This document shows, one piece after another, positions 11,530 to 19,793 of a DNA stretch of 64,000 nucleotides (the stretch's first letter is position 1; every line of letters begins with the position of its first letter). The translations under genes were made by a program, and so were the position numbers. The notes beneath the pieces were generated by a model that was not told the DNA's origin, did not search any database, and saw only the letters and a program-made list of their open reading frames with translations. The DNA comes from CAXBBB01 sp963815505 (lineage in GTDB: Bacteria; Bacteroidota; Rhodothermia; Rhodothermales; BA12). Where the stretch lies: assembly GCA_963815505.1 (NCBI GenBank), contig CAWFGU010000023.1, positions 152,111 to 216,110 of the forward strand, read 5' to 3'.

Positions 11530-13278
11530 TCATTCGACGTTCGCTACCAGAGCGTCAGAGTGCTGGACGTCATGTGCATGCGAGGGCAGCGTAAACCAGA
11601 ACCGACTGCCGCCGCTGACTGCGTCGTCGACGCCGCACGTACCGCCCAGCCGATCTACGACACGCTGCACGATGGACAAGCCGACGCCATGTCCCTCGAC
11701 GCCGCCGCTGTGGAGCCGCTCGAACGGAGCGAAAATGGAAGACCGCCGCTCAGGTGGAACGCCGTCGCCGTTGTCGTCTACCCAGAAGTACAGGTATCCG
11801 TCGGCAAGCTCGTGCGCGCCCAAGGTCAGCACTGGGGGGCGGCCGCCATATTTGACCGCGTTGGTGATCAGATTGGCCCAGCACGCCGTCACCCACGGCG
11901 CATACCCCATCGCAACTGGCCAAACGTCGGGCATCGTCACCTGCGCGTCGTGAGCGGTGAGGACCGGACCCAGTCGGCGCAGCACGTCACCGGCGATGCG
12001 GCCCATGTCGAGAGGCGCAGGAGTAACCGATTGGCTGCGCACACTCGCCAGCGTCAGCAGCCCGTCGATGATGCCGACCATCTGCCGAGACAGGTCGAGG
12101 ATGGCGTCGGTGGCCTCGCCTTGCATCTCCGACTCCAGACCGTCTTCCAGCGTGAGCAGTTGCGCGTAGCCGTAGATGCCGTTGATCGGCGTTTTGAGGT
12201 CGTGGGCGACCATGTGAGCGAATGCGTCCAGGTCTGCATTGCGCTGCTGCAACGCGTCGTGCGCCGCCCGCAAGGCGCGCTCGGCCGCTCGGTGCTCCGT
12301 CACATCGCGCAGCAGGATCAGACGGTCCGCCGACGTGCCCGATCCGGCATCGGTAGCACGCCACTCGAACCAGCGACTCTCCTCGCCGCGCGACAGTTCG
12401 ACTGTCCCATGGTCCTGCCCAATCGCGAGCGCCAACTCGGGAAGGCAGTCGGCCAGTTGCTCTCCCAGAAGCGGTTGCGGCGAGATCCACACACCCAGCG
12501 CAGCGTTGAAGTCCGATATCGCTCCCCGCGGGTTGACCACCACGACGGCTTCGCTCATCCGGTCGATCAGCAGCGAACGGGCGGTCGGTTGCAGATCGAG
12601 CAAGCGGAAGCGGAACAGGGCAAGTCCGAACGCGCCTGCCGCCAGCGCGAACGCGATGACCGAGAAGTCCTTGTCGGACGGAATGACGCGCAAGAGAAAC
12701 AACACGTTGAACAGCAGCGGCATCATGGCCCCGACGACGACCCAGAGCGTCAGCCGCCGATACGTGTTGAGCGCCCGTGCGTACGAGGACAGAATCAGGA
12801 CGCAACCCGTCAGAACGGACCCCCACAGGACGACGGCCAGTACCCATAACCACGGCCCATACGTGGTGACGCCGTTGTGGAACGGCCCGCTCGTTACGTG
12901 CTCCCACGTCGCCCAGATGAGGCCGTGCAGCGGCATCGTAGCGCCCAGCACACCCGTAATGGCAGCGATGGTGTAAAGAGCATACATCGGCCAGGAACGC
13001 AGCGCATCGCCTCGGCCGGTTAGCGAAAGCGCAAACGCCAGCCACGCGATCGGCGTCCAGGGGATGAACAGGTAGGCGAGCGCTCCCATCCAGTACGTCA
13101 GCTCTGACGGACCGAACAACTGGCCCAGCGAACACACCAACCACAGTCCGGCCGACCATGCCAGGCAGTACAGCGCCCGCGCGCCGCGCATCTGGCGCCG
13201 TCGCCAAGAGACGGCGCCTAGCCAGATCATGCTGAACAGCGCGATCGGGGCTAAAAGCGCAAATAGCCAGTAGGACAC
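11530..13278 (-). CDS. 7TM sensor histidine kinase with PAS domain
   Basis: A 582-residue membrane histidine kinase. The first 230 residues hold seven hydrophobic helices of the 7TM-HisKA N-terminal type (starting SYWLFALLAPIALFSMIWLG), followed by a PAS domain at about 235-340 (MSEAVVVVNPRGAISDFNAA). A HisKA dimerisation helix carries the phospho-accepting H359 in MVAHDLKTPINGIYGY, and the HATPase domain has NLITNAVKYGG (N box), VDDNGDGVPPE (G1) and GHGVGLSIVQRVVD (G2). The start is the GTG at 13278. No response regulator is adjacent, so it is an orphan kinase. It is divergent from the cyclophilin gene, with a 197-bp shared promoter region. The frame is intact. Confidence 0.9.
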   Translation of the reverse strand: MSYWLFALLAPIALFSMIWLGAVSWRRRQMRGARALYCLAWSAGLWLVCSLGQLFGPSELTYWMGALAYLFIPWTPIAWLAFALSLTGRGDALRSWPMYALYTIAAITGVLGATMPLHGLIWATWEHVTSGPFHNGVTTYGPWLWVLAVVLWGSVLTGCVLILSSYARALNTYRRLTLWVVVGAMMPLLFNVLFLLRVIPSDKDFSVIAFALAAGAFGLALFRFRLLDLQPTARSLLIDRMSEAVVVVNPRGAISDFNAALGVWISPQPLLGEQLADCLPELALAIGQDHGTVELSRGEESRWFEWRATDAGSGTSADRLILLRDVTEHRAAERALRAAHDALQQRNADLDAFAHMVAHDLKTPINGIYGYAQLLTLEDGLESEMQGEATDAILDLSRQMVGIIDGLLTLASVRSQSVTPAPLDMGRIAGDVLRRLGPVLTAHDAQVTMPDVWPVAMGYAPWVTACWANLITNAVKYGGRPPVLTLGAHELADGYLYFWVDDNGDGVPPERRSSIFAPFERLHSGGVEGHGVGLSIVQRVVDRLGGTCGVDDAVSGGSRFWFTLPSHAHDVQHSDALVANVE

Positions 13279-13475
13279 AGCCGAAGAAGAAGGACGGAGT
13301 GCGGTAGGAGCGCACGGAATCCATACGCAGAATACGACAGGTTATCGGCGTCCACATAGCCCACGTAAACGCTAAGGTCACACCCACTCAACCGGCGGCT
13401 GTCACAATCCGCACGGCTTTTGCGTTCGGGCGCGTTGTATCCGGCTACCTTACCGCTTTCCAAATAGCCGCCGCC

Positions 13476-14228
13476 ATGCGCATTATCTCCCTCCTGCTCC
13501 TCGCCCTGTTTGCCGCTGGCTGTCAGCCCAACGTCTCGGCCCAAGACGCTCCCGACGCCACGGCCGACCTCCCCGCGACCAACTTTTACGCCATCACCAC
13601 CACGATGGGCCGCATCGTCGTCGAACTGTCCGATGACACACCGCTGCACCGCGACAACTTCAAGCGGCTCGTCGTCGAAGGCACGCTGGACTCGACTCGC
13701 TTCCACCGCGTCATCGACCAGTTCATGATTCAGGGCGGCGATCCCAACAGCCGCAACGACGACCCGTTCGATGACGGGCAAGGCGGGCCCGGCTGGGAGG
13801 TCGACGCCGAACTCAACCGCGGCTACCACTTCACCGGCGCTTTGGCTGCCGCGCGCGAAGGCGACCAGGTCAACCCGCAGCGCCGCTCGTCGGGCAGCCA
13901 GTTCTACCTCGTCCACGGCATGGCCATCGACTCGACGATTCTGATGCAGATGCGCGACCGCGTCCGCATGGGTTCGGGCGACGCCACGTTCGACTGGGAC
14001 GACCAGACCAAAGCGCGCTACTTCGCCGAAGGCGGCGTGCCGTTCCTCGACGCCCAGTACACCGTCTTCGGACGCACCGTCGAAGGCCAGGACGTGATCG
14101 ATGCCATCGCCACGATGCCAACCGGGCGCGCACGCGGCGAGCGCAGCATGACCGCCGACCAGCCGCCCACGCCCGTCTACCTCACCGTCGAGCCGCTCCC
14201 CAACTACACCTTGCCCGCTGGCGAGTGA
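13476..14228 (+). CDS. Cyclophilin-type peptidyl-prolyl isomerase lipoprotein
   Basis: A 250-residue peptidyl-prolyl cis-trans isomerase of the cyclophilin fold, exported as a lipoprotein. The N-terminus MRIISLLLLALFAAGC is a signal peptide with lipobox FAAGC, so Cys16 would be lipidated. The domain follows: MGRIVVELSDDTPLHRDNFK, RFHRVIDQFMIQGGDP (catalytic Arg and QGGDP motif), SSGSQFYLVHG and AQYTVFGRTVEGQDVIDAI. An insertion between the QFYLVHG strand and the C-terminal strand (residues about 155-185) is longer than in minimal cyclophilins. It probably aids folding of envelope proteins at the outer-membrane face. The start has no Shine-Dalgarno, as is usual in this window. Confidence 0.92.
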   Translation: MRIISLLLLALFAAGCQPNVSAQDAPDATADLPATNFYAITTTMGRIVVELSDDTPLHRDNFKRLVVEGTLDSTRFHRVIDQFMIQGGDPNSRNDDPFDDGQGGPGWEVDAELNRGYHFTGALAAAREGDQVNPQRRSSGSQFYLVHGMAIDSTILMQMRDRVRMGSGDATFDWDDQTKARYFAEGGVPFLDAQYTVFGRTVEGQDVIDAIATMPTGRARGERSMTADQPPTPVYLTVEPLPNYTLPAGE

Positions 14229-14528
14229 TTGAGCGGCACCGCACAATGCAAGCCCAGGGAGTCACCACCGCTCCTCGTGGAGAGAAAGGCTGGCCTCAGA
14301 CGGTCCGGCGTCTCGGGCACGGAGAGAGTGAGCACCAAGAAATCGTTCTGTTTGAGCGCAGCATCACCGATGCATAGCGAGTTTGGACGATTTTAGCGAC
14401 CGATCGCAGAGCCAGCCGGAGCGACGTGATGCCTTGACTTTTTGGTCCTTTCGTGTCAAGACTTGTGTCAAGGCGAAAGGACGCACACCTTCGATACCGA
14501 GAGTACGGTCACTTCAACACTGAGAGAC
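14229..14528 (+). other. lysS upstream region with overlapping inverted and direct repeats
   Basis: Three hundred bases without a gene between the cyclophilin stop and the lysS ATG. Most of it is featureless. At 14431-14481 there are GCCTTGAC (14431-14438) complementary to GTCAAGGC (14467-14474), TCCTTTCG (14446-14453) complementary to CGAAAGGA (14474-14481), and a direct repeat TGTCAAG at 14454-14460 and 14466-14472. This cluster ends 47 bases before lysS and may be an operator or a structured leader. Confidence 0.5.
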
Positions 14529-16120
14529 ATGAGCCAACCCGATCCGACTACCCCCGACCGAACCGAACAGGAACTCGCCCGCCGCGCCAACCGCGACGCC
14601 ATCGCCGATTCCGGGGTCGATCCGTATCCGGCCGCCGCGTTCAACCGTACGACCGACGCCGCTACGATCCAGGCGACCTACGACGACGAGCAGCACGCGC
14701 CCCAAGACGATCAGCCGGGCAGCTACGGCGTGGCCATCGCCGGGCGCATCGTGGCGATTCGAGTGATGGGCAAAGCCGCGTTCCTGTCCATCGCCGACGA
14801 GAGCGGGCGCGTCCAACTCTACGTCCGCCGCGACGATCTGCCCGAGGGCTACTACAACGCCGTCGTCAAGAAGCGCGTCGACCTGGGCGATTTCGTCGGT
14901 GTCAGCGGCTGGGTGTTCAGGACGCGGACCGGAGAGGTCAGCGTTCATTGTGAGACGTTTACGCTGCTCACCAAAGCCCTGCGCCCCCTACCGGTCGAGA
15001 AGGAAGTCGATGGGCAGGTGTTCAACGAGATCACCGACAAGGAATTCCGCTACCGCCAGCGCTACGCCGACCTGGCGCTGCATCCCGACGTGCGCCACGT
15101 GTTCAAGCAGCGCGCCACGATCGTCAGCACGATCCGCCGCTTTCTGGACGAGAAGGGCTACACCGAAGTCGAGACGCCGGTCCTCCAGCCGCTCTACGGA
15201 GGAGCCGCCGCCCGTCCGTTCACGACGCACCACAACGCGCTCGACATGCCGCTCTTCCTGCGCATCGCCGACGAGCTGTACCTCAAGCGCCTGATCGTCG
15301 GCGGGTTCGAGGGCGTCTACGAGATCGCCAAGGACTTTCGCAACGAGGGGCTGTCGCGCTTCCACAACCCCGAGTTCACCATGCTCGAAGTCTACGTGGC
15401 CTACCAGGACTACACGTGGATGATGGAGATGGTCGAGGAGATGGTCCAAACGGTCGTCCAGAAGCTGAACGGCGGCACGAGCGTCGAGGTAGGCGAGCAT
15501 ACCATCGAGTTCGGCGGATCGTGGCGACGGCTGCCGTTCTTCCAGGCGATCCAGGACGCGACCGGTCACGACCTGATGGGCAAAGGCCGAGACGAGATCG
15601 AGGCCGCCGCCACGCTCGCTCCACATCGAAACCGACGCGTCGATGGGCGAGGGCAAGCTGCTCGACGAGATCTTCGGCGAAACCGTCGAGCCCAACCTGA
15701 TCCAGCCGACGTTCATTACGGACTATCCGGTCTAGCCTCTCGCCGCTCGCCAAGCGCCACCGCGAGCACGACGGACTGGTCGAGCGCTTCGAGGCCATCG
15801 TCGGCGGCAAGGAGATCTGCAACGCCTTCAGCGAACTCAACGACCCCGACGACCAGCGCGCCCGCTTCGAGGAGCAAAACCGCCTGCGCACAGCCGGAGA
15901 CGACGAGGCCCAGCCGCTCGACGAAGATTACCTACGCGCCTTGGAATACGGCATGCCGCCAACAGCCGGAATGGGCATGGGCATCGACCGCTTGGCCATG
16001 ATGCTGACCGGCCAGCCGTCGATCCGCGACGTAATCCTCTTCCCGCTGATGCGCCCCGAAGACGGTCAAACCGCGACGAGCGCAGATGCAGAAACCGCAC
16101 AGCCGGACCCTGAGGCGTAA
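14529..16120 (+). CDS. lysS: Lysyl-tRNA synthetase, class II (two frame breaks)
   Basis: Class IIb lysyl-tRNA synthetase of about 530 residues. The N-terminal OB-fold anticodon-binding domain covers about 40-150 (GRIVAIRVMGKAAFLSIADE). Class II motif 1 is in TIVSTIRRFLDEKGYTEVET, motif 2 in IAKDFRNEGLSRFHNPEFTM and motif 3 in GMGMGIDRLAMMLTGQPSIR. The frame breaks near 15617, resuming at LHIETDASMGEGKLLDEIFG, and near 15732. At the second break the universally conserved DYPVELSPLAKRH reads as DYPV-TAG and resumes one base later. Restoring it needs both a G-to-T change and a base insertion. As lysS is essential, sequencing error is the best explanation. The start ATG at 14529 follows GAGAGAC. 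Confidence 0.93.
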
Positions 16121-16212
16121 ACCTGCCGTATTTATACGCTCCCACGGCCCTCCTGACGCTGCGGGACATCGCGATTCCGCACCAACCAAACGCGCTCCAG
16201 CGCAACTCCGCT

Positions 16213-16431
16213 ATGGCTAAGCAACAGCCGATCAAGCAGGAGGGCACCGTCACCGAGGCCCTTCCCAACGCCCAGTTCCGCGTCGAACTCGACAACGGAC
16301 ACACCATCCTCGGCCTGCTCTCGGGCAAGATGCGTAAGTTCTTTATCCGCATCCTCCCCGGCGACCGCGTCGACGTCGAGATGTCGCCCTACGACCTCAC
16401 CAAAGGCCGCATCGTCTACCGCTACAAGTGA
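16213..16431 (+). CDS. infA: Translation initiation factor IF-1
   Basis: A 72-residue OB-fold protein, the normal IF-1 length, which occupies the ribosomal A site during initiation. Sequence blocks are IKQEGTVTEALPNAQFRVEL, NGHTILGLLSGKMRKFFIRI, PGDRVDVEMSPYDLTKGRI and VYRYK, matching the family end to end. It stands alone here, 92 bp after lysS and convergent with the propeller gene, rather than in the ribosomal-protein operon where it is usually found. The start ATG at 16213 is preceded by a C-rich leader without a Shine-Dalgarno. The frame is intact, which matters because its neighbour lysS is broken. Confidence 0.97.
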   Translation: MAKQQPIKQEGTVTEALPNAQFRVELDNGHTILGLLSGKMRKFFIRILPGDRVDVEMSPYDLTKGRIVYRYK

Positions 16432-16443
16432 GTCGGTAGCGAT

Positions 16444-17586
16444 CTAATCATGGGGCGCCGCCTCGTAGATTTGCACGCCCCACTCGGTAGACCAGCACAC
16501 CCGCTCGCCATCCGACCAAACCGAGAGGCCCGTTCCACTCGGCGACTCGGTCGTCGCGAGCGCTCGTCCTGTTTGCACGTCCAGAGCGTACAGCCACGAG
16601 TCTCGACTGTGGTACACGACACCGTTGGCGTAGCACGTCGATCCTGCACCAGTACGCCCCAAGTCAGACCGCCAAACGCGTCGCCCCGACTCGGCATCGA
16701 GGGCGACCAGGGACGCTCCTTGCTGAAAGAGGATCAGCACACCGTTCAACTGTGACCCGGCGGCCAGAGTGAGGCTATGAGCGTGCACCCCGTCGACGCG
16801 CCAGCGCTCGGACCCTCCGTTGAGGTCGGCGCAGGCGATGAAGCCTGAACCGCTCGTACTGCCGATCCACGCCTGATCGCCGTGCGTCACGATGTGTCCG
16901 CCATCCGCTGCGCCGCGCCCGCTGACGACCATGCGCCATCGCGTCACGAGCGTATCCGGGTCGCGCGCCACCAGCACACTCGAGCTGTATCCGGGACGCA
17001 AGTCGCGTAGGGATTCGAGTACGAGAAGATGCCCCCCGCCCAGTCGAATGTCTTGTGCCGGAGCCGTCGTAGCCGCACTCCGGACGCGTGTGCCCGTGCC
17101 GGTATCAAGCGCCATCAAGGCGGATTGGCGATAGGGGCGGATGCGCTCGACAGCGGTGTAGAGCCGCGTGTCGGTCTGCGCGTAGCGGTTGTGCGGCGGG
17201 AAGGCATGACCCTCGGGCAGACGCGTCGTCCACCGCATCTCTCCGCTGTGCAGCGACAGTGCCCGTATGCGCTGCGCGTCTTCGCTCGTTGCGTAGACGG
17301 TCTCCTTTCCATGATCCACCGTCAGTCGACCGGTTTGCCGCGCCGCCTCTCGGTTCCACGCAACACTCCACTGTTGGACGCCCGAAACCGCATCGCTCGC
17401 GATCAGCCGATCGTTCGTTGCGTGAAACACGACACCGTGTGCAACCAGAGGAGCTGCCGGAGACGAAGTCGGTTCGTCCGCCTGGATCGGCACTTCGGCG
17501 ATCAGAGAGAGAGGCGAAACGGCACGGGTCATGCGCGGTAGCCTTCGAAACGGAGAAAGAGCAGGGCGGGAGTCGAAGGACGACAT
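16444..17586 (-). CDS. PQQ-like beta-propeller repeat protein
   Basis: A protein of about 380 residues made of PQQ/quinoprotein-like propeller blades: repeated W-containing units such as ASDAVSGVQQWSVAWNRE, LSLHSGEMRWTTRLP, CADLNGGSERWRVDGVHA, LDAESGRRVWRSDLGR and YALDVQTGRALATTE. Each blade follows the A/G-x-D-x-x-T/S-G-x-x-x-W pattern. There is no convincing signal peptide; the first 40 residues are basic and proline-rich, so it may be cytoplasmic or start later. I chose the ATG at 17586 (MSSFDSRPALSPFRR); alternatives are 17640 and 17532. The function is unknown, probably a scaffold. Its stop is 12 bp from that of infA, so the two are convergent. Confidence 0.75.
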   Translation of the reverse strand: MSSFDSRPALSPFRRLPRMTRAVSPLSLIAEVPIQADEPTSSPAAPLVAHGVVFHATNDRLIASDAVSGVQQWSVAWNREAARQTGRLTVDHGKETVYATSEDAQRIRALSLHSGEMRWTTRLPEGHAFPPHNRYAQTDTRLYTAVERIRPYRQSALMALDTGTGTRVRSAATTAPAQDIRLGGGHLLVLESLRDLRPGYSSSVLVARDPDTLVTRWRMVVSGRGAADGGHIVTHGDQAWIGSTSGSGFIACADLNGGSERWRVDGVHAHSLTLAAGSQLNGVLILFQQGASLVALDAESGRRVWRSDLGRTGAGSTCYANGVVYHSRDSWLYALDVQTGRALATTESPSGTGLSVWSDGERVCWSTEWGVQIYEAAPHD

Positions 17587-17732
17587 AGGCGCATTGGTAG
17601 ATACAAAGTGGTAGTAGCGCTCGGGGCCGAGTCTCCACAAGAGAAGACGGCGCCTGATCGGCAGCGTCCCTCCAGGTTACAGAGACCGGACGGAAGGCGT
17701 AGAGGATCTTGCTCCCTATCCCGTTAGCGCTT

Positions 17733-17794
17733 TGTCCCGACTTTTCGGGAGGATTCGTTACTTCGGCTGCGTTTGCGTCCGAAAACTCGGGACA
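17733..17794. repeat. 16-bp inverted repeat upstream of the NarX-like kinase
   Basis: TGTCCCGACTTTTCGG at 17733-17748 is repeated as its reverse complement at 17779-17794 (15 of 16 positions match), 30 bases apart. The left arm also folds on itself as TCCCGA-CTTT-TCGGGA. The same core, inverted, appears in the large palindrome after the response regulator at 19666-19705. Here it ends 23 bp before the kinase start, where it could be an operator, a leader hairpin or one end of a mobile cassette. Confidence 0.6.
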
Positions 17795-17817
17795 CATCTC
17801 CCACTCGCCCAGCGCCG

Positions 17818-19011
17818 ATGGTGCCTAGCTTTAGGCTCGCGTCCCTTCGTGCCTCTCCATTCCGCGCCGTGCTCGCACGCTACCTCGTCCTCCTCCTGAT
17901 TGCCGCCACCTGCGTACCCCTCGAGGCAGCGAGCGCCATACAGCAGGTACCCACAGGCCCGGCAGAGCTTCAGCCTCGGCGGGACGGCCAAACGAGTTGG
18001 GGCGACACGCTCTTCGCCCGATACGACTTCAAGTCAGGCGAAACCGTCAGCCTGTACGTCGAGGGGGACTCGCTGGTGATCGACTATTGGCTGTTTAGAA
18101 ATATCACCGCAGCGTTTTCTTCGTTCGACGACACTGAAGCCAACACCTTTCGGGCTGGATTTGGTTTTGGCGATGCTAAGCTATGGTTTTATCTAGAATA
18201 TTCTAAATACATAATATTATTCATTTTAATATTAATACCTTTGATGCTGTTTCTCCTGGTTCAGCTTGTGAAGAGTCGCAGGTCTGAAAGAAAGGCGTTG
18301 GAGGATCAAAAGCGCATTTTGAGGACTCGCCGGTACGTAGAGCAGAGCCGCGAGGACGAGCGCAAACGATTGGCACGCGAACTCCACGATGGACCCCTCC
18401 AAACGCTCTACGCCCTACGCATGAACCTGGCACTGGTCGACCAAAGCCCCCGACAGCACGACGCGACGGTCGGCGAGGTGGCCTCCGAGTTGCGCGGGTT
18501 GACCGATACACTGCGATCTCCGCTGCTGAGCGGGTACGGTCTCGGAGAAGCGCTGCGGACACTTGCCGAGCGGCACCGAGAAACGAGCGGCACGACGGTC
18601 GACCTGACGATCGACCCGGACCTCTTCTCGGACGAAGACCCCGATGCCATTCCCGAGCAGCAGACGACGGCGCTCTTCCGCATGACACAGGAGGCGCTGA
18701 GCAACGTCGCCCGGCACAGTCAAGCCACGCGTGTCCGCGTCGTGCTGCGTAGAGAAGATGTGGAAGGAGCCAAGGGCGTCTCGCTGATCATCGAGGATGA
18801 CGGATCGGGATTCGACCTCCCCCGCCGCTTGGAAGACCTCGCCGAGACTGGGCATTATGGACTACTCGGCCAGCGTGAGCGCGCCGAGATCCTTGGGGGC
18901 GAACTCCTCATTTGGTCGGTGCCTGGGCAGGGCACTCGGCTTACCGTGTGGGTGCCCCTCCACGTCTCCGATTCTCTTTTGGAACTCCACCTTCTCCACG
19001 CATCTTCATGA
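17818..19011 (+). CDS. NarX/DesK-type sensor histidine kinase
   Basis: A sensor kinase of the HisKA_3 class, about 397 residues from the ATG at 17818. It has an N-terminal helix (ARYLVLLLIAATCVPLEAAS), a short extracytoplasmic domain (about 40-120), a second membrane helix at about 123-148, a coiled linker and the dimerisation helix with H190 in RLARELHDGPLQTLYALR. The HATPase domain shows MTQEALSNVARHS (N box), IEDDGSGFDLP (G1) and YGLLGQRERAEIL (G2). Codons around the second membrane helix (18150-18250) are strikingly AT-rich for this genome. Its TGA overlaps the ATG of the response regulator (ATGA), so the two are translationally coupled. The signal sensed is unknown. Confidence 0.9.
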   Translation: MVPSFRLASLRASPFRAVLARYLVLLLIAATCVPLEAASAIQQVPTGPAELQPRRDGQTSWGDTLFARYDFKSGETVSLYVEGDSLVIDYWLFRNITAAFSSFDDTEANTFRAGFGFGDAKLWFYLEYSKYIILFILILIPLMLFLLVQLVKSRRSERKALEDQKRILRTRRYVEQSREDERKRLARELHDGPLQTLYALRMNLALVDQSPRQHDATVGEVASELRGLTDTLRSPLLSGYGLGEALRTLAERHRETSGTTVDLTIDPDLFSDEDPDAIPEQQTTALFRMTQEALSNVARHSQATRVRVVLRREDVEGAKGVSLIIEDDGSGFDLPRRLEDLAETGHYGLLGQRERAEILGGELLIWSVPGQGTRLTVWVPLHVSDSLLELHLLHASS

Positions 19012-19619
19012 CCGCTCCCTACCGCATCGTTCTAGCCGACGATCATGCCGTCTTCCGAGGCGGACTGCGTCGTCTCATAGAAGAGGACCCTACGCTACAC
19101 GTTGTCGGAGAGGCGTCGAATGGTGAGGAGGCGCTGGAGGTAGCCGAGCGGCTGCTTCCCGACGTGCTCGTGCTCGACATCCAGATGCCCGGCATGTCCG
19201 GCCCCGAAGTGGTCACGGCGATACGCGAGCGCGGCATCGCGACGCGCATCCTCGGCCTGTCGGCGCACGACGACCCGGCCTACGTCGAGCGGTTTCTGCA
19301 CGGCGGCGCCCTTGGGTTCGTCACCAAGGATCGCCCGCCCGCGCTCATCATCGAAGCAGTGAGGCAGGTGGCACAGGGCATGCCGATCTGGCTGGTGCGC
19401 CATCCGCTCGAATCGCCGCTCCACGCGCTGAACGAGCGCGAGCGCGACGTGCTGCGCCTGTTGGGAAACGGGCTGACCAACGAGAAAATCGCCGAGCAGT
19501 TGAACGTCGCCATATCGACCGTCCGCAACACGCTCACGTCGGTCTACGAGAAGGTCGGCGTGACGACATCGCGGGAGGCTATTGCGTGGGCTTGGCGCAA
19601 CAACATGGTCGATCCGTAG
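19008..19619 (+). CDS. NarL/LuxR-family response regulator
   Basis: A 203-residue two-component regulator. The receiver domain has the acidic pair in VLADDHAVFRGG, the phospho-acceptor D57 in VLVLDIQMPGMSG, the Thr/Ser region LGLSAHDD and the conserved Lys in FVTKD. The C-terminal LuxR helix-turn-helix is complete (LNERERDVLRLLGNGLTNEK, VAISTVRNTLTSVYEKVG). The start overlaps the kinase stop by 4 bases, marking an operon. A large palindrome follows 46 bp after the stop. The targets are unknown; the small secreted protein downstream and the 17733-17794 inverted repeat upstream are natural candidates. Confidence 0.93.
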   Translation: MTAPYRIVLADDHAVFRGGLRRLIEEDPTLHVVGEASNGEEALEVAERLLPDVLVLDIQMPGMSGPEVVTAIRERGIATRILGLSAHDDPAYVERFLHGGALGFVTKDRPPALIIEAVRQVAQGMPIWLVRHPLESPLHALNERERDVLRLLGNGLTNEKIAEQLNVAISTVRNTLTSVYEKVGVTTSREAIAWAWRNNMVDP

Positions 19620-19621
19620 AG

Positions 19622-19657
19622 CTGCTGCGCTTTCGTCAGACCTGCTGCGCTTTCGTC
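19622..19657. repeat. 16-bp direct repeat, two copies with 20-bp period
   Basis: CTGCTGCGCTTTCGTC occurs at 19622-19637 and again at 19642-19657, immediately between the response-regulator stop and the large palindrome. The second copy runs into CCCGGTCG, the outer part of that palindrome. This looks like part of a structured repeat element and not coding sequence. Confidence 0.6.
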
Positions 19658-19665
19658 CCGGTCGA

Positions 19666-19705
19666 AAAGGAGGAATGTCCCGAAAAGTCGGGACATTCCT
19701 CCTTT
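19666..19705. terminator. Perfect 18-bp stem-loop after the two-component operon
   Basis: The left arm 19666-19683 (AAAGGAGGAATGTCCCGA) is perfectly complementary to the right arm 19688-19705 with a 4-base AAAG loop. Pairing continues imperfectly outward (CGTCCCGGTCG against CGTTTCGGGAGG), giving about 60 bases of palindrome. It ends in CCTTTCGTTT, so it can serve as a terminator for the response regulator, but its size and its shared core with the repeat at 17733-17794 suggest a repeat element as well. Confidence 0.75.
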
Positions 19706-19793
19706 CGTTTCGGGAGGATCCTCCTTGCGGTCTCGAAAGCGTCCAGGGTAGGTTGATGGCACAATCACTCGACCACCTCACACCCCTCACCTC

